Assembly (NCBI RefSeq): GCF_900110615.1
Contig: NZ_FOEI01000005.1
Coordinates: forward strand, 124,001-188,000
Reading direction: 5' to 3'
DNA: 64,000 nt
DNA from: Flavobacterium urocaniciphilum
Lineage (GTDB): Bacteria; Bacteroidota; Bacteroidia; Flavobacteriales; Flavobacteriaceae
Below the pieces are notes generated by a model, which had not been told where the DNA came from, searched no databases, and saw nothing but the letters and a program-made list of their open reading frames with translations. Shown piece after piece: positions 24,302 to 33,451 of this stretch; the first letter of the stretch is position 1; each line of letters opens with the position of its first letter. Both the position numbers and the translations under genes were made by a program.

Positions 24302-25473
24302 TACTCTTTTCTATATTTTTTAGTTTCTTCAAAAACGTGTTCTAAAATTTTAGCGTCTTGTTCAGAAAATTCTACATTACGTCTAGCCATTACAATTTTA
24401 GCCGTTTCGAATGCTTTCTTAGTGATGTATGTCATAAATCCACTGGCACCACCCCAACTAAAACTAGGTACAAAATTTCTTGGGAAACCAGCTCCAAATA
24501 TGTTTGCACTTACTCCTACTACAGTTCCTGTATTAAACATAGTATTAATTCCGCATTTACTGTGATCGCCCATCATTAAACCACAAAATTGTAATCCTGT
24601 TTTGGCAAAGTTTTCTGTTTCATAACTCCAAAGTTTCACTTCTTCGTAGTTGTTTTTTAAATTAGAATTATTACTATCGGCACCTATATTACACCATTCT
24701 CCTAATACAGAATTTCCTAAAAAACCATCATGACCTTTATTTGAATATCCAATTAGAACAGAATTATTTACTTCTCCACCAATTACAGAATGTGGTCCGA
24801 CGGTAGTAGCACCATATACTTTAGTTGCTAATTTCACTCTTCCTGATTCACATAAAGCAAACGGTCCACGAATAACAGAACCTTCCATTATTTCTGAATT
24901 TTTACCAATATAAATTGGCCCAGTTGAAGCATTTAAGGTTACAAATTCTAATTGTGCTCCTTCTTCAATAAAAATATTCTCTGGCGCAATTACATTTACA
25001 CTTTTCGGAATCGGTTGCGAGAAACGATCTTCGGTTAATAATTCAAAATCTTCACGAATAGCAGCATCATTTTTCTGGAAAATATCCCATGTATTCTCTA
25101 TTTTGATGCATTCATCAGTATATTCAATCACATCAAAGCTATCAAAATCTACTTCTTCACCTTCATTAGCAAAAAAAGCAACAACTTCATCTTCATGAAA
25201 AATAGCTTGATTCAATTCTAAATTCTTAACCATTTCAACCAATACTTCATTAGGTAAAAACGAAGCATTAATCATCACATTAGTTTCCATTTCAACCATT
25301 GGCCATTTATCCGATAAATATTCTTCCGTAATGGTTGTAGTGGTATACCCTAGATATTTTTCCCATTTTTCACGAATAGTTAATATCCCAACACGAATAT
25401 CGGCAACAGGTCTAGTAAATGTAAAAGGTAATAAAGCGTTACGATGAGGACCATCAAAAAGTATATAGTTCAT
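24301..25473 (-). CDS. GlmU-like putative sugar-phosphate nucleotidyl/acyltransferase
   Basis: 390 residues. N-terminal part MNYILFDGPHRNALLPFTFT with TRPVADIRVG is the degenerate nucleotidyltransferase domain seen in Bacteroidota GlmU-like proteins (no GTRM-type pyrophosphorylase loop). C-terminal part from about 165 is a left-handed beta-helix with hexapeptide words (VIAPENIFIEEGAQLEF, GPIYIGKNSEI). True GlmU makes UDP-GlcNAc; this shorter form may have another sugar substrate. Downstream of rpmE2 in the same direction. Confidence 0.8.
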   Translation of the reverse strand: MNYILFDGPHRNALLPFTFTRPVADIRVGILTIREKWEKYLGYTTTTITEEYLSDKWPMVEMETNVMINASFLPNEVLVEMVKNLELNQAIFHEDEVVAFFANEGEEVDFDSFDVIEYTDECIKIENTWDIFQKNDAAIREDFELLTEDRFSQPIPKSVNVIAPENIFIEEGAQLEFVTLNASTGPIYIGKNSEIMEGSVIRGPFALCESGRVKLATKVYGATTVGPHSVIGGEVNNSVLIGYSNKGHDGFLGNSVLGEWCNIGADSNNSNLKNNYEEVKLWSYETENFAKTGLQFCGLMMGDHSKCGINTMFNTGTVVGVSANIFGAGFPRNFVPSFSWGGASGFMTYITKKAFETAKIVMARRNVEFSEQDAKILEHVFEETKKYRKE

Positions 25474-25524
25474 TTTTAGTCGTATTTAATATTTATCAAA
25501 GAAACAAAAGTTTTCCGATAGATA

Positions 25525-25558
25525 AAAATAAAAAAGCCTCGAAAAAATCGAGGCTTTA
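25525..25558 (-). terminator. Terminator of rpmE2
   Basis: aaagcctcg / cgaggcttt (25533-25541, 25549-25557), T-run on the minus strand. Confidence 0.85.
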
Positions 25559-25578
25559 GATATAATTTGAAATTCCTA

Positions 25579-25830
25579 TTATTTTTGGAATTTAGCGTAT
25601 TTATTTTTGAATTTATCAATACGTCCTGCAGTATCGATAAGTTTAGATTTACCTGTATAAAACGGGTGAGAAGTTCTAGAAATCTCCATTTTGAAAACTG
25701 GGTACTCAACACCTTCGTGAGTGATCGTTTCTTTAGTTTCAACTGTTGATTTTGTGATGAAGATATCATCGTTAGACATGTCTTTAAAAGCGACTAATCT
25801 GTAATTTTCTGGGTGAATTCCTTTTCTCAT
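25579..25830 (-). CDS. rpmE2: 50S ribosomal protein L31 type B
   Basis: 83 residues. [17 protein letters not shown], the [18 protein letters not shown] block and the KFKNKYAK end identify L31 type B. It has no cysteine, so it is the zinc-free form. Own terminator; a long leader with a hairpin lies upstream. Confidence 0.96.
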   Translation of the reverse strand: MRKGIHPENYRLVAFKDMSNDDIFITKSTVETKETITHEGVEYPVFKMEISRTSHPFYTGKSKLIDTAGRIDKFKNKYAKFQK

Positions 25831-25880
25831 TTTGTAAATCTTTTAAGGTATGATTATAATTTGTTTCGCGGCTTTTACTT

Positions 25881-25900
25881 AAAAAAGGTGTAAACGCCTT
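25881..25900 (-). promoter_or_regulatory. Hairpin with T-run in the L31 leader (possible attenuator)
   Basis: On the minus strand aaggcg-ttta-cacctt (one mismatch) followed by TTTTTT, about 50 bp before the rpmE2 ATG. It could act as a weak terminator in an autoregulated ribosomal protein leader. The assignment is speculative. Confidence 0.3.
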
Positions 25901-26049
25901 ATAACCTTTTGTTAATTTATTTTTTATTTCAGAGTGCAAATATAGTAATATTCCACAATACTGCAAACTTATTGAGATTATTTTTATTTTGATTTTCAAA
26001 AAAACTTAAAAATATGATTCTAAACTATTTACAATTTTAAAAATATGTG

Positions 26050-26057
26050 TAATTTTG
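26050..26057 (+). promoter_or_regulatory. -7 element TAATTTTG of mtaB
   Basis: Exact TAnnTTTG, 44 bp before the preferred ATG at 26102. Confidence 0.45.
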
Positions 26058-26101
26058 CAACCTCAATTTTTTGACAACGATTTCATTGATTGAGTTTACT
26101 T

Positions 26102-27430
26102 ATGGAAAATAAAAAGAAAGTCGCATTCTACACGTTAGGGTGCAAATTAAACTTCTCTGAAACTTCTACAATTGCTAGAGATTTTCAAAATGAAGGTTTT
26201 GATAGAGTTGATTTTGAAGAAGTTGCCGATATTTATGTAATAAACACCTGTTCGGTAACCGAAAATGCTGATAAACAATTTAAACAAATTGTGAAAAAAG
26301 CGATGAAACTTAACGACAAAGCATTTGTTGCTGCCGTAGGTTGTTATGCGCAATTAAAACCTGAAGAATTGGCCGCTGTTGATGGCGTTGACTTAGTTTT
26401 GGGTGCTACCGAAAAATTTAAAATTACCGATTATATTAACGACCTATCTAAAAATGATATGGGCGAAGTACACAGTTGTGAAATTGAAGAAGCCGATTTT
26501 TATGTAGGCAGTTATTCAATTGGCGACAGAACGCGTGCTTTTCTTAAAGTTCAAGATGGTTGCGATTATAAATGTACCTATTGTACCATTCCGTTAGCGC
26601 GTGGAATTTCTAGAAGTGATGCATTGGAAAATGTATTGAAAAACGCTAAAGAAATTTCTCAACAAGACATTAAAGAAATCGTTCTAACCGGTGTAAACAT
26701 TGGTGATTACGGTAAAGGTGAATTTGGAAACAAAAAACACGAACATACTTTTTTAGAATTAGTTCAAGCTTTAGACGAAGTTGAAGGTATCGAACGATTA
26801 CGTATTTCAAGTATTGAACCAAATCTATTGAAAAACGAAACAATTGAATTCGTAAGTAAAAGCAGAACTTTTGTACCGCATTTTCATATACCTTTACAAA
26901 GTGGTAGCAATGAAATTTTAGGTAAAATGAAACGTCGTTACCAACGTGAAGTATATACTGAACGAGTTAACAAAATTCGAGAAGTAATGCCACACGCTTG
27001 TATTGGGGTTGATGTTATAGTTGGTTTTCCTGGTGAAACAGATGAACACTTTTTAGAAACATACAATTACTTAAATCAATTAGATATTTCATATTTACAC
27101 GTTTTTACATATAGTGAACGAGACAATACGGAAGCTGCTAATATGGAAGGTGTTGTTCCTCCAAATGTTCGAAGTAAAAGAAGTAAAATGTTACGTGGAC
27201 TTTCAGTAAAAAAACGTCGTGCTTTTTATGAAAGTCAGATTGGAACAGCAAGAACGGTTTTATTTGAAAGTGAAAATAAAGAAGGTTACATTCACGGTTT
27301 TACGGAAAACTATGTTAAAGTAAAAACGCCTTGGAACCCAGAATTGGTAAACACGCTTCATGAAATCAATCTTACAAGAATTGATGAAGATGGCAGTGTT
27401 AGAATGGAATTCGTTAATCAATTAGCGTAA
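26102..27430 (+). CDS. mtaB: tRNA t6A37 methylthiotransferase MtaB
   Basis: 442 residues from the ATG at 26102 (26090 also possible; MENKKKVAFYTLGCKLN is the usual N-terminus). UPF0004 domain with C in LGCKLNFSE, NTCSVTENAD and VGCYAQLKPEE; radical-SAM motif CDYKCTYCTIP; C-terminal TRAM-like part. MtaB converts t6A37 to ms2t6A37 in tRNAs reading ANN codons. The CKLN motif separates it from MiaB and RimO. Confidence 0.94.
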   Translation: MENKKKVAFYTLGCKLNFSETSTIARDFQNEGFDRVDFEEVADIYVINTCSVTENADKQFKQIVKKAMKLNDKAFVAAVGCYAQLKPEELAAVDGVDLVLGATEKFKITDYINDLSKNDMGEVHSCEIEEADFYVGSYSIGDRTRAFLKVQDGCDYKCTYCTIPLARGISRSDALENVLKNAKEISQQDIKEIVLTGVNIGDYGKGEFGNKKHEHTFLELVQALDEVEGIERLRISSIEPNLLKNETIEFVSKSRTFVPHFHIPLQSGSNEILGKMKRRYQREVYTERVNKIREVMPHACIGVDVIVGFPGETDEHFLETYNYLNQLDISYLHVFTYSERDNTEAANMEGVVPPNVRSKRSKMLRGLSVKKRRAFYESQIGTARTVLFESENKEGYIHGFTENYVKVKTPWNPELVNTLHEINLTRIDEDGSVRMEFVNQLA

Positions 27431-27604
27431 ATTATTTATTTTTAATCTATTAGAAAGAATTTTAGTTCGCTTACATTTTTTTAAATGTTATTTTTTTCAA
27501 AGATTTTGAAACATTAGTTAATTTATTTCACAAGAATTAAAAAAAACTAGTATATTTCAAAACAATAAAATTGCCTTTTTTCTTTATAGAAAATGGAATA
27601 AAAA

Positions 27605-28354
27605 ATGAAAGCAGTAATGAAAAATACGATTACATCATCAGAAATAAAAACTCTTGTAGAAGTAACAAAAGCTGACAATAGAATAAAAAAAGCAGAATTA
27701 TTACCACATCCTGATTCAAGATTAGATTCTTATTTAATGAAAATTCATCCACTTAGTGATGAAGGTATTCCTTATAGGGATTTAACGAATTTAGAAACAA
27801 AAAAAGAAAGTTTACGTCAATTAATCGATACGTTAAACGTTACAAAAAACACTCGATACCAAAGAACGATTGAAGATACGTATTGTAATGTTTATTCATT
27901 TGATTATTGTTATTTTTCAAAAGTATATTTACCAACTATCTGGTGGACGGAAGAAGCACTTCAACGTGTTTTAAATGGTGAAGAAGTAGAACCAATATTT
28001 GGAGAAACAGTTGACAACATTTATTCAAGTGCTATACACGATTGGTTTTTAACTTGGGGAGCCAGTTTTGGATGGAAAAGAATGACCGATTTAGACGAAA
28101 TCCAAAATAAAGTAAACAACGAAGGCGGCGTAGGAATCATTTGCGCTAAAAGAAGAAAAGTTGGGTTATCTGGACATATTGTACCGATTGTTCCAGAAAC
28201 AAAAACTAAAAAAGCATTTCGAGAAAATGGTGTTGTAAAATACCCTTTACAATCTCAAGCGGGTAAAATAAACTATAATTATTTTGCTAGAGCACGAAAA
28301 GATTGGTGGAATCATGAGCGTTATTCTTCGCATGTTTTCTACTATCACGAATAA
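27605..28354 (+). CDS. Predicted papain-like (NlpC/P60 or CHAP type) hydrolase
   Basis: 249 residues, no signal peptide. EDTYCNVYSFDYCYFSKVYLP (C94 in YCN) resembles the CN-F-x-x-D nucleophile motif of papain-fold amidases, and GLSGHIVPIVPE (H191) the GHVAVV-type histidine strand, followed by PLQSQAGKINY, where such enzymes often have a Q-AG-N motif. The N-terminal 90 residues are helical and unassigned. It is 49 bp upstream of the predicted ligase at 28404, so an operon. A cytoplasmic amidase or peptidase that acts on the ligase product is a natural idea. Assignment is by motif resemblance only. Confidence 0.5.
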   Translation: MKAVMKNTITSSEIKTLVEVTKADNRIKKAELLPHPDSRLDSYLMKIHPLSDEGIPYRDLTNLETKKESLRQLIDTLNVTKNTRYQRTIEDTYCNVYSFDYCYFSKVYLPTIWWTEEALQRVLNGEEVEPIFGETVDNIYSSAIHDWFLTWGASFGWKRMTDLDEIQNKVNNEGGVGIICAKRRKVGLSGHIVPIVPETKTKKAFRENGVVKYPLQSQAGKINYNYFARARKDWWNHERYSSHVFYYHE

Positions 28355-28403
28355 AAAAATCTAAAACACACACATTAATAAACTATAAAAAATCAACGTA
28401 TAA

Positions 28404-29939
28404 ATGAAAGAAAATCTGACTAAAAAAATTTACTGGGGAATTGGATTAGAAAACGAAACCTACTTACAATTTCAAGAACCTCAAATAGTGTCAGGTGATT
28501 TTATACATAATAAAGTAGGACGAGAACGCTATAGTTTAGATTATACGACTTATTACAAGCCAGGAAGCTTATCGTTAGCTTTAGAAACTGCTTTTGAAAA
28601 AGATAAAAATTATTTCATCAGCAGAATGGTTAATAGTCATTCTTTAGAGAAATTAGATTCAAATTTCAATCACAAAACAATAGCCCGAAAAATAGCTGTA
28701 GAAGCTCCAGATAATGGTAGTGTTAGTGTAGAAACGATTGAAAATCCAGATTATTTAGGGAAAAGTATATTAGAAAATTTTTTAGAAAAACAACCCTTTA
28801 ATATTAGTAGCATGGTTACTACTAAAACCAATCCAATGGGTTCGGTTTGTTTTGATGGTGATTCTATTGAGTTTGTAACTAAATATTTTGAAAACAGAAC
28901 CATTGAAGAATCTTGTAATGAATTGATCAATACCAAAAATATATTCATTAATAAAATCAATGAATCAAAAGTTCTAAGCGAAAAACTTGATTTTCCTAAA
29001 TACAACAGTGGATTAAACATGTTTTTATCTAACAGAGAAAACATCGTTTTATTTAATAATGGTACCTATCATTTTCACATCACCTTACCTACTCTAACCG
29101 AACATAGTCGAATTGTAGATTACGATGCCTTTGATAAAATTCATGGAAATGCCATGTATTTATTACAATGGTTTCAACCTCTTTATATTGCTACTTTAGG
29201 TAGTCCAGATATAATGGGTGTAATTAGCGAAAAGTTTAATCTAAACAAAAATTACGCGTTAGGTTCGATGCGAAATGCTATGTCGCGTTATATTGGTGTG
29301 GGAACTTACAACAAAGCCATGTCAAAAGGTAAAATCTTAACCTATAAAGTTGAAGATTTTAGAAAATTATTAAAGTTTACACAAGAAGAAAATATTTGGT
29401 GGCGCGATCAAATAGAAAACGACATGGAGTACAATTTACTTTCGGAAGTTGGATTAGATTTCAATCAAGAAAAAATGTACCAAAGTGGTTTCGAATTTAG
29501 AAGCTTTGACGAGTTCCCTATCTCCTATTTAGAAGATGTATTGTATTCTTTGTTGTTAATTTGCGAACATTCTTTGCATGTTGACAATGTAATGTGGGGA
29601 CACGACAGTAAGGCATGGAACGACTTAATTTTCAAATCGTTAAAGCACGGATATACTACTGAAATGACTACTGATGAAAAAGCAGAAGTTTTAGATTTAT
29701 TGCAACTTACGAATCATATAAATGCAAATGAATCATTAAAATCAGAATTTAATTCTATAGTTTTATTAGATGCTTTTTTCTTTAAAATTTTAGACGTTTT
29801 ACACGATATTTATAAAGATAAAAACACTTGTATCGATGCGATGAGTCAACAAAAAAGAGCAACTTTTACACGATGGGATAATTTCAATAAATTTCAAATT
29901 GAACAACACAAAAAACAAATAGAGTTTGTAACAACATAA
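28404..29939 (+). CDS. Predicted glutamate-cysteine ligase-like carboxylate-amine ligase
   Basis: 511 residues, cytoplasmic. WGIGLENETYLQF (E16, E18) at the N-terminus is like the GIElE metal-binding strand of the glutamate-cysteine ligase fold. YHFHITLPT (222-230) resembles the N-x-H-x-x-LP strand, and GFEFRSFDEFP (362-372) the late E-x-R-x-x-D strand. These appear in the right order for an ATP-dependent ligase forming amide bonds between a carboxylate and an amine. It is not a standard GshA, GshF or EgtA: overall length and the middle region differ. It ends in a strong terminator shared with the papain-like gene upstream. Confidence 0.5.
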   Translation: MKENLTKKIYWGIGLENETYLQFQEPQIVSGDFIHNKVGRERYSLDYTTYYKPGSLSLALETAFEKDKNYFISRMVNSHSLEKLDSNFNHKTIARKIAVEAPDNGSVSVETIENPDYLGKSILENFLEKQPFNISSMVTTKTNPMGSVCFDGDSIEFVTKYFENRTIEESCNELINTKNIFINKINESKVLSEKLDFPKYNSGLNMFLSNRENIVLFNNGTYHFHITLPTLTEHSRIVDYDAFDKIHGNAMYLLQWFQPLYIATLGSPDIMGVISEKFNLNKNYALGSMRNAMSRYIGVGTYNKAMSKGKILTYKVEDFRKLLKFTQEENIWWRDQIENDMEYNLLSEVGLDFNQEKMYQSGFEFRSFDEFPISYLEDVLYSLLLICEHSLHVDNVMWGHDSKAWNDLIFKSLKHGYTTEMTTDEKAEVLDLLQLTNHINANESLKSEFNSIVLLDAFFFKILDVLHDIYKDKNTCIDAMSQQKRATFTRWDNFNKFQIEQHKKQIEFVTT

Positions 29940-29946
29940 ACTAAAT

Positions 29947-29980
29947 AAAAAAACGCCCAATTTTCATTGGGCGTTTTTTG
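29947..29980. terminator. Terminator of the hydrolase/ligase operon
   Basis: aaacgcccaa / ttgggcgttt (29951-29960, 29967-29976) with T-run; A-run on the other side lets it serve the convergent gene too. Confidence 0.88.
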
Positions 29981-29998
29981 TTTATCTACTTCAAAACA

Positions 29999-30289
29999 TT
30001 ATATTTTAATTCCAGGAGGAAGTAATTCTTGAAATCTTTTATTTTTTCTAAAAAAAGAAACAATTTTAGTATTGGTTGGTACCACTTTAAATTTACGTTC
30101 TTGTGCAATATCTAAAACAGAAATAATAAAATCATTTACTCTTTCTTCTTCTTCATTTTCGCTGGCACAAAGTTTAGTTAAAAATATTTTTCGCTCTTGA
30201 ATAGCGTACTCAATTGTTAATAGTCCGTTATCCGTTTTTGTTTCAAATTGTCTTAACAATTCGTTGTCTTTAATTTCCTCAACTAGCAT
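29999..30289 (-). CDS. Small GNAT-like N-acetyltransferase (COG2388 type)
   Basis: 96 residues. GLLTIEYAIQERKIFLTKL at the start and DFIISVLDIAQERKFKVVPT with a final FFRKNKRFQELLPPGI follow the order of the minimal one-domain acetyltransferases. The expected acetyl-CoA loop (R/Q-G-x-G-x-A) is replaced by an acidic stretch ENEEEERVN, so activity is uncertain. Substrate unknown. Confidence 0.6.
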   Translation of the reverse strand: MLVEEIKDNELLRQFETKTDNGLLTIEYAIQERKIFLTKLCASENEEEERVNDFIISVLDIAQERKFKVVPTNTKIVSFFRKNKRFQELLPPGIKI

Positions 30290-30493
30290 AGATTTTCGAT
30301 TTTTTTCCTAACAAATCTTAATGGTCTGTTAAATATTTTGCAAATTTACGAATAATAAACAAGATTGTCAAGTACTAATTGAATGAATATCATCATAATA
30401 GAAAAAATTTAACAAAAAATGAATTTTTAACCGATAAAAATTACACAAAATTAAATTTATATCATAATTTTAAAGCATAAAACCAATACGCAC

Positions 30494-31153
30494 ATGTCGA
30501 AAATTCCCGTATATTTTGTTCCAGGCTTAGCAGCAAGTGTTGAAATATTTGAATACATAAAATTACCCGAAGATCAATTTGAAGTTTATTTTTTAGAATG
30601 GATTTTACCCAAACACAATGAATCCATTCAAGAATATGCAAAACGTATGTGTGAAAAAATTAATCATGAAAACATTGTTCTAATTGGTGTTTCTTTTGGC
30701 GGAATTATGGTTCAAGAAATGGCAGCTTTTGTAAAAACACAAAAAGTAATAATTATTTCAAGTGTAAAAAGTAATCAAGAATTACCGATTCATATGAAAT
30801 TAGCCAAAGCAACAAAATTTTACAAAGTTTTACCTACTAGCCTACTCGGAAAAGTTAATTATTTATCAAGATATGTTAAAGGCAGAGGCTTACTTGCTAA
30901 ACGCGTGCAATTATACAATAAATATTTGTACATGAAACAAACCAAATACCTCGATTGGGCCATTGAAAATGTTTTATTATGGCAAAGAAGTGTTCCTGAT
31001 GAAAAGGTTATTCATATACATGGCAATGACGATATGGTGTTTCCAATCAGTAAAATAAAAAATTGTATTGTTTTAGAAGGCGGTACACATATTATGATTG
31101 TTAACAGACACAAATGGTTTAATGAAAACTTGCCTAAATTGATTTTGGAATAG
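30494..31153 (+). CDS. Alpha/beta hydrolase
   Basis: 219 residues. Nucleophile elbow GVSFGG (S67), acid likely in HGNDDMVFP and histidine in EGGTHIMIV complete a triad. YFVPGLAAS near the N-terminus is the oxyanion strand. No signal peptide. Substrate unknown. The murein hydrolase gene begins 83 bp later and could be co-transcribed. Confidence 0.85.
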   Translation: MSKIPVYFVPGLAASVEIFEYIKLPEDQFEVYFLEWILPKHNESIQEYAKRMCEKINHENIVLIGVSFGGIMVQEMAAFVKTQKVIIISSVKSNQELPIHMKLAKATKFYKVLPTSLLGKVNYLSRYVKGRGLLAKRVQLYNKYLYMKQTKYLDWAIENVLLWQRSVPDEKVIHIHGNDDMVFPISKIKNCIVLEGGTHIMIVNRHKWFNENLPKLILE

Positions 31154-31236
31154 TTCTTGTGCAACTTTCATTACACTTAATTAGTATATTTAAGGTATTT
31201 TTACAATCAGAATAAAAACATTGAAATTAAAAGATT

Positions 31237-32124
31237 ATGAAAACACTTCCAAAATTAGTATTGTTAACCTCGTTATTTGCCATTTGTGGCTTATTAATAT
31301 TTTCAAAATCAGTTAGTTTCACTTCTAGAGAAAATCACGTTACATATCCTTTAGATATGGATTTTTGTGGTGAAAAAGTTCCCACACATTTAGCTGATGT
31401 TAAAGAACGTTTAGATAGAGAAATGTTGGTTAACATTCATTTAAATGCTTCAACCGCTATTTTAATTAAAAGAGCCAATAAAGTTTTCCCAATAATTGAA
31501 CCTATTTTAGCTAAAAATGGTATTCCAGATGATTTTAAATATTTAGCTGTTATTGAAAGTGGATTGATAAATGCTGTTTCTCCATCAGGAGCTAAAGGTG
31601 TTTGGCAATTTATGCCTGCAACAGCAAAAGAAAGTAAATTAGAAGTTACTGAACAAGTTGATGAACGTTATAGCATTGAAAAATCAACGCAAGCTGCTTG
31701 TGATTATTTAAACAAAGCCAAAAACAAATTTGGAAATTGGACAGTTGCAGCTGCTTCGTACAATGGAGGAATGTCAGGTTTACAAAAACATATTGATTTT
31801 CAACAATCTGCAGATTATTATAACTTATGGTTAACGGATGAAACAGCTCGTTATGTTTTCAGAATTTTAGCTTTAAAGGAAATCATGAAAAATCCTGAAA
31901 AATACGGATATGCAATTCCAAACGAAGCTTTATATCCATTAATTAAAACTAAAAAAATAACGGTTGACTCAACCATTACTAACCTTTCAACTTTTGCTAT
32001 TGGTCAGGGAATCAATTTTAAAATTTTGAAATTGCATAATCAATGGTTAAGAGATAAAAAATTAGACAATCCTACTAAAAAAGTATACGAAATAGAAATT
32101 CCTACTGAAGGTTATAGCAAGTAA
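31237..32124 (+). CDS. Lytic transglycosylase (SLT domain)
   Basis: 295 residues with an N-terminal membrane anchor or signal (7-25). The SLT domain has catalytic E107 in YLAVIESGL, then SPSGAKGVWQFMPATAKE and AAASYNGGMSG, the standard family motifs. It cleaves peptidoglycan between MurNAc and GlcNAc to leave 1,6-anhydroMurNAc. There is no LysM repeat, unlike MltD. The next gene starts one base after the stop plus one. Confidence 0.93.
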   Translation: MKTLPKLVLLTSLFAICGLLIFSKSVSFTSRENHVTYPLDMDFCGEKVPTHLADVKERLDREMLVNIHLNASTAILIKRANKVFPIIEPILAKNGIPDDFKYLAVIESGLINAVSPSGAKGVWQFMPATAKESKLEVTEQVDERYSIEKSTQAACDYLNKAKNKFGNWTVAAASYNGGMSGLQKHIDFQQSADYYNLWLTDETARYVFRILALKEIMKNPEKYGYAIPNEALYPLIKTKKITVDSTITNLSTFAIGQGINFKILKLHNQWLRDKKLDNPTKKVYEIEIPTEGYSK

Positions 32125-32125
32125 G

Positions 32126-32518
32126 ATGAATCAAAAAAATAAATACAAAATGACAGTACAAACGATCATGATGCTAATCCTAATCGGATTATTAGCAGGA
32201 ATATTGAGCGGTTTAGTAGGTGTTGGTGGTGGAATCATAATGGTACCTTTATTAGTGCTTTTCTTTAGCTTAAGTCAACACGAAGCTCAAGGCACTAGTT
32301 TGGCGGTTTTATCCATTCCTGTAACCGCCTTAGCAGCTTTCACCTATTATAAAGAAGGCCAACTCAACATCAAATTTGCACTAATTATAGCCGTATTTTT
32401 TATTGTTGGAAGTTTCTTTGGAAGTAAATTAGCCATTGGTATTGACCAAAAAGTATTAAAAAAGATATTTGCTGTCGTTTTAATTATTATTGCAGGGAAA
32501 ATGCTTTTGGATAAATAA
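32126..32518 (+). CDS. Half-size TauE/SafE (TSUP) family membrane protein
   Basis: 130 residues, four helices. GLLAGILSGLVGVGGGIIMVP is the TSUP signature, present once; most TSUP transporters have two such halves (about 250 residues), so this one probably works as a dimer. Starts: ATG 32126 or ATG 32150. It is immediately downstream of the lytic transglycosylase. Cargo unknown, sulfite or organosulfonate by family. Confidence 0.82.
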   Translation: MNQKNKYKMTVQTIMMLILIGLLAGILSGLVGVGGGIIMVPLLVLFFSLSQHEAQGTSLAVLSIPVTALAAFTYYKEGQLNIKFALIIAVFFIVGSFFGSKLAIGIDQKVLKKIFAVVLIIIAGKMLLDK

Positions 32519-32553
32519 AAAACTCGAAACAAAAAAATCCTGTTTCGAGTTTA
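32519..32553. terminator. Bidirectional terminator
   Basis: aactcgaaaca / tgtttcgagtt (32521-32531, 32541-32551), A-run before and T-rich DNA after. Confidence 0.78.
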
Positions 32554-32574
32554 ATATTTAGATTTTTATCATCC

Positions 32575-33267
32575 TTAATTGCCTACCATTCTTGTGTTGT
32601 CAAATCCGTCGTTTACTATAAGAGAAGTCAGCCCGGAATTGAACTTGTGATAATAAAAATCTAAAGAATTCTTCATGTTCATTTTGTTTTCAGGTTTTAC
32701 AAAGTTTTTTTGAATATCAACCAACTCCATATTTTCATCAATTAAATAAGAAGTAGGAAAACCAAATGTTTTCTTTAGATAAGAAATTGTTTTCAAGTCT
32801 TTATACTCAGAATCATGAGCATAACAAACGATAATGTCTTTGTCAAATTTCTTAGCTAACTTTTTCATGTCGCGTTTTTTATTCCAAAAAACAACCACAA
32901 TCTTCATCTTTTCGCGATACTCATTGGCCAATTGGTTTAATGCAGGAATTTCCCCTTTTCCCATAATACACCAAGACGAATAAGTAATTAACAAAATTGG
33001 TTTTTCGATTTTCGATAATTGAATTCTACTTTTACCTAATCTTTTAAAAGAAAAATCATCAAAATGAGTCCCTTTTAAAGAATTATTAACTAGTGAATCA
33101 AATAATCGTTCCGCTTTTTGATAATTCTTTTTATTGTATGCTTTGTTAGACAAACTTACATATTTCTTAAAGTTTGCCTTAACCGACTCTGAAAACACAG
33201 CAATGGTATCTACATTTGCACTAGCTGTAATAGAGAACATTAAGAACAATAAGTAAAATTTCTTCAT
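32575..33267 (-). CDS. Secreted thioredoxin-fold protein without a CxxC motif
   Basis: 230 residues, signal peptide MKKFYLLFLMFSITASANV. From about 105 the chain follows a TlpA-type thioredoxin fold (PILLITYSSWCIMGKGEIPALNQL, KIVVVFW, then TFGFPTSYLIDENMELV with the cis-Pro loop). The active site reads W-C-I-M-G, so only one cysteine remains. It probably binds or senses thiols rather than acting as an ordinary oxidoreductase. Flanked by a shared terminator. Confidence 0.72.
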   Translation of the reverse strand: MKKFYLLFLMFSITASANVDTIAVFSESVKANFKKYVSLSNKAYNKKNYQKAERLFDSLVNNSLKGTHFDDFSFKRLGKSRIQLSKIEKPILLITYSSWCIMGKGEIPALNQLANEYREKMKIVVVFWNKKRDMKKLAKKFDKDIIVCYAHDSEYKDLKTISYLKKTFGFPTSYLIDENMELVDIQKNFVKPENKMNMKNSLDFYYHKFNSGLTSLIVNDGFDNTRMVGN

Positions 33268-33451
33268 AGTAGGAAATTTTGATTTGTTAAAATTACCTCA
33301 TAATATGCGCACCTAGAAAATTATTCGATACTAACATTAAAAAAACGATAAATTACACATTATCAAACAGATATGTAAAATACATCGGTAAACTGCAAAG
33401 AAATTATTTTATTTAAAAGAATAACTTGTATTTTTACAAAAAACAAATACT

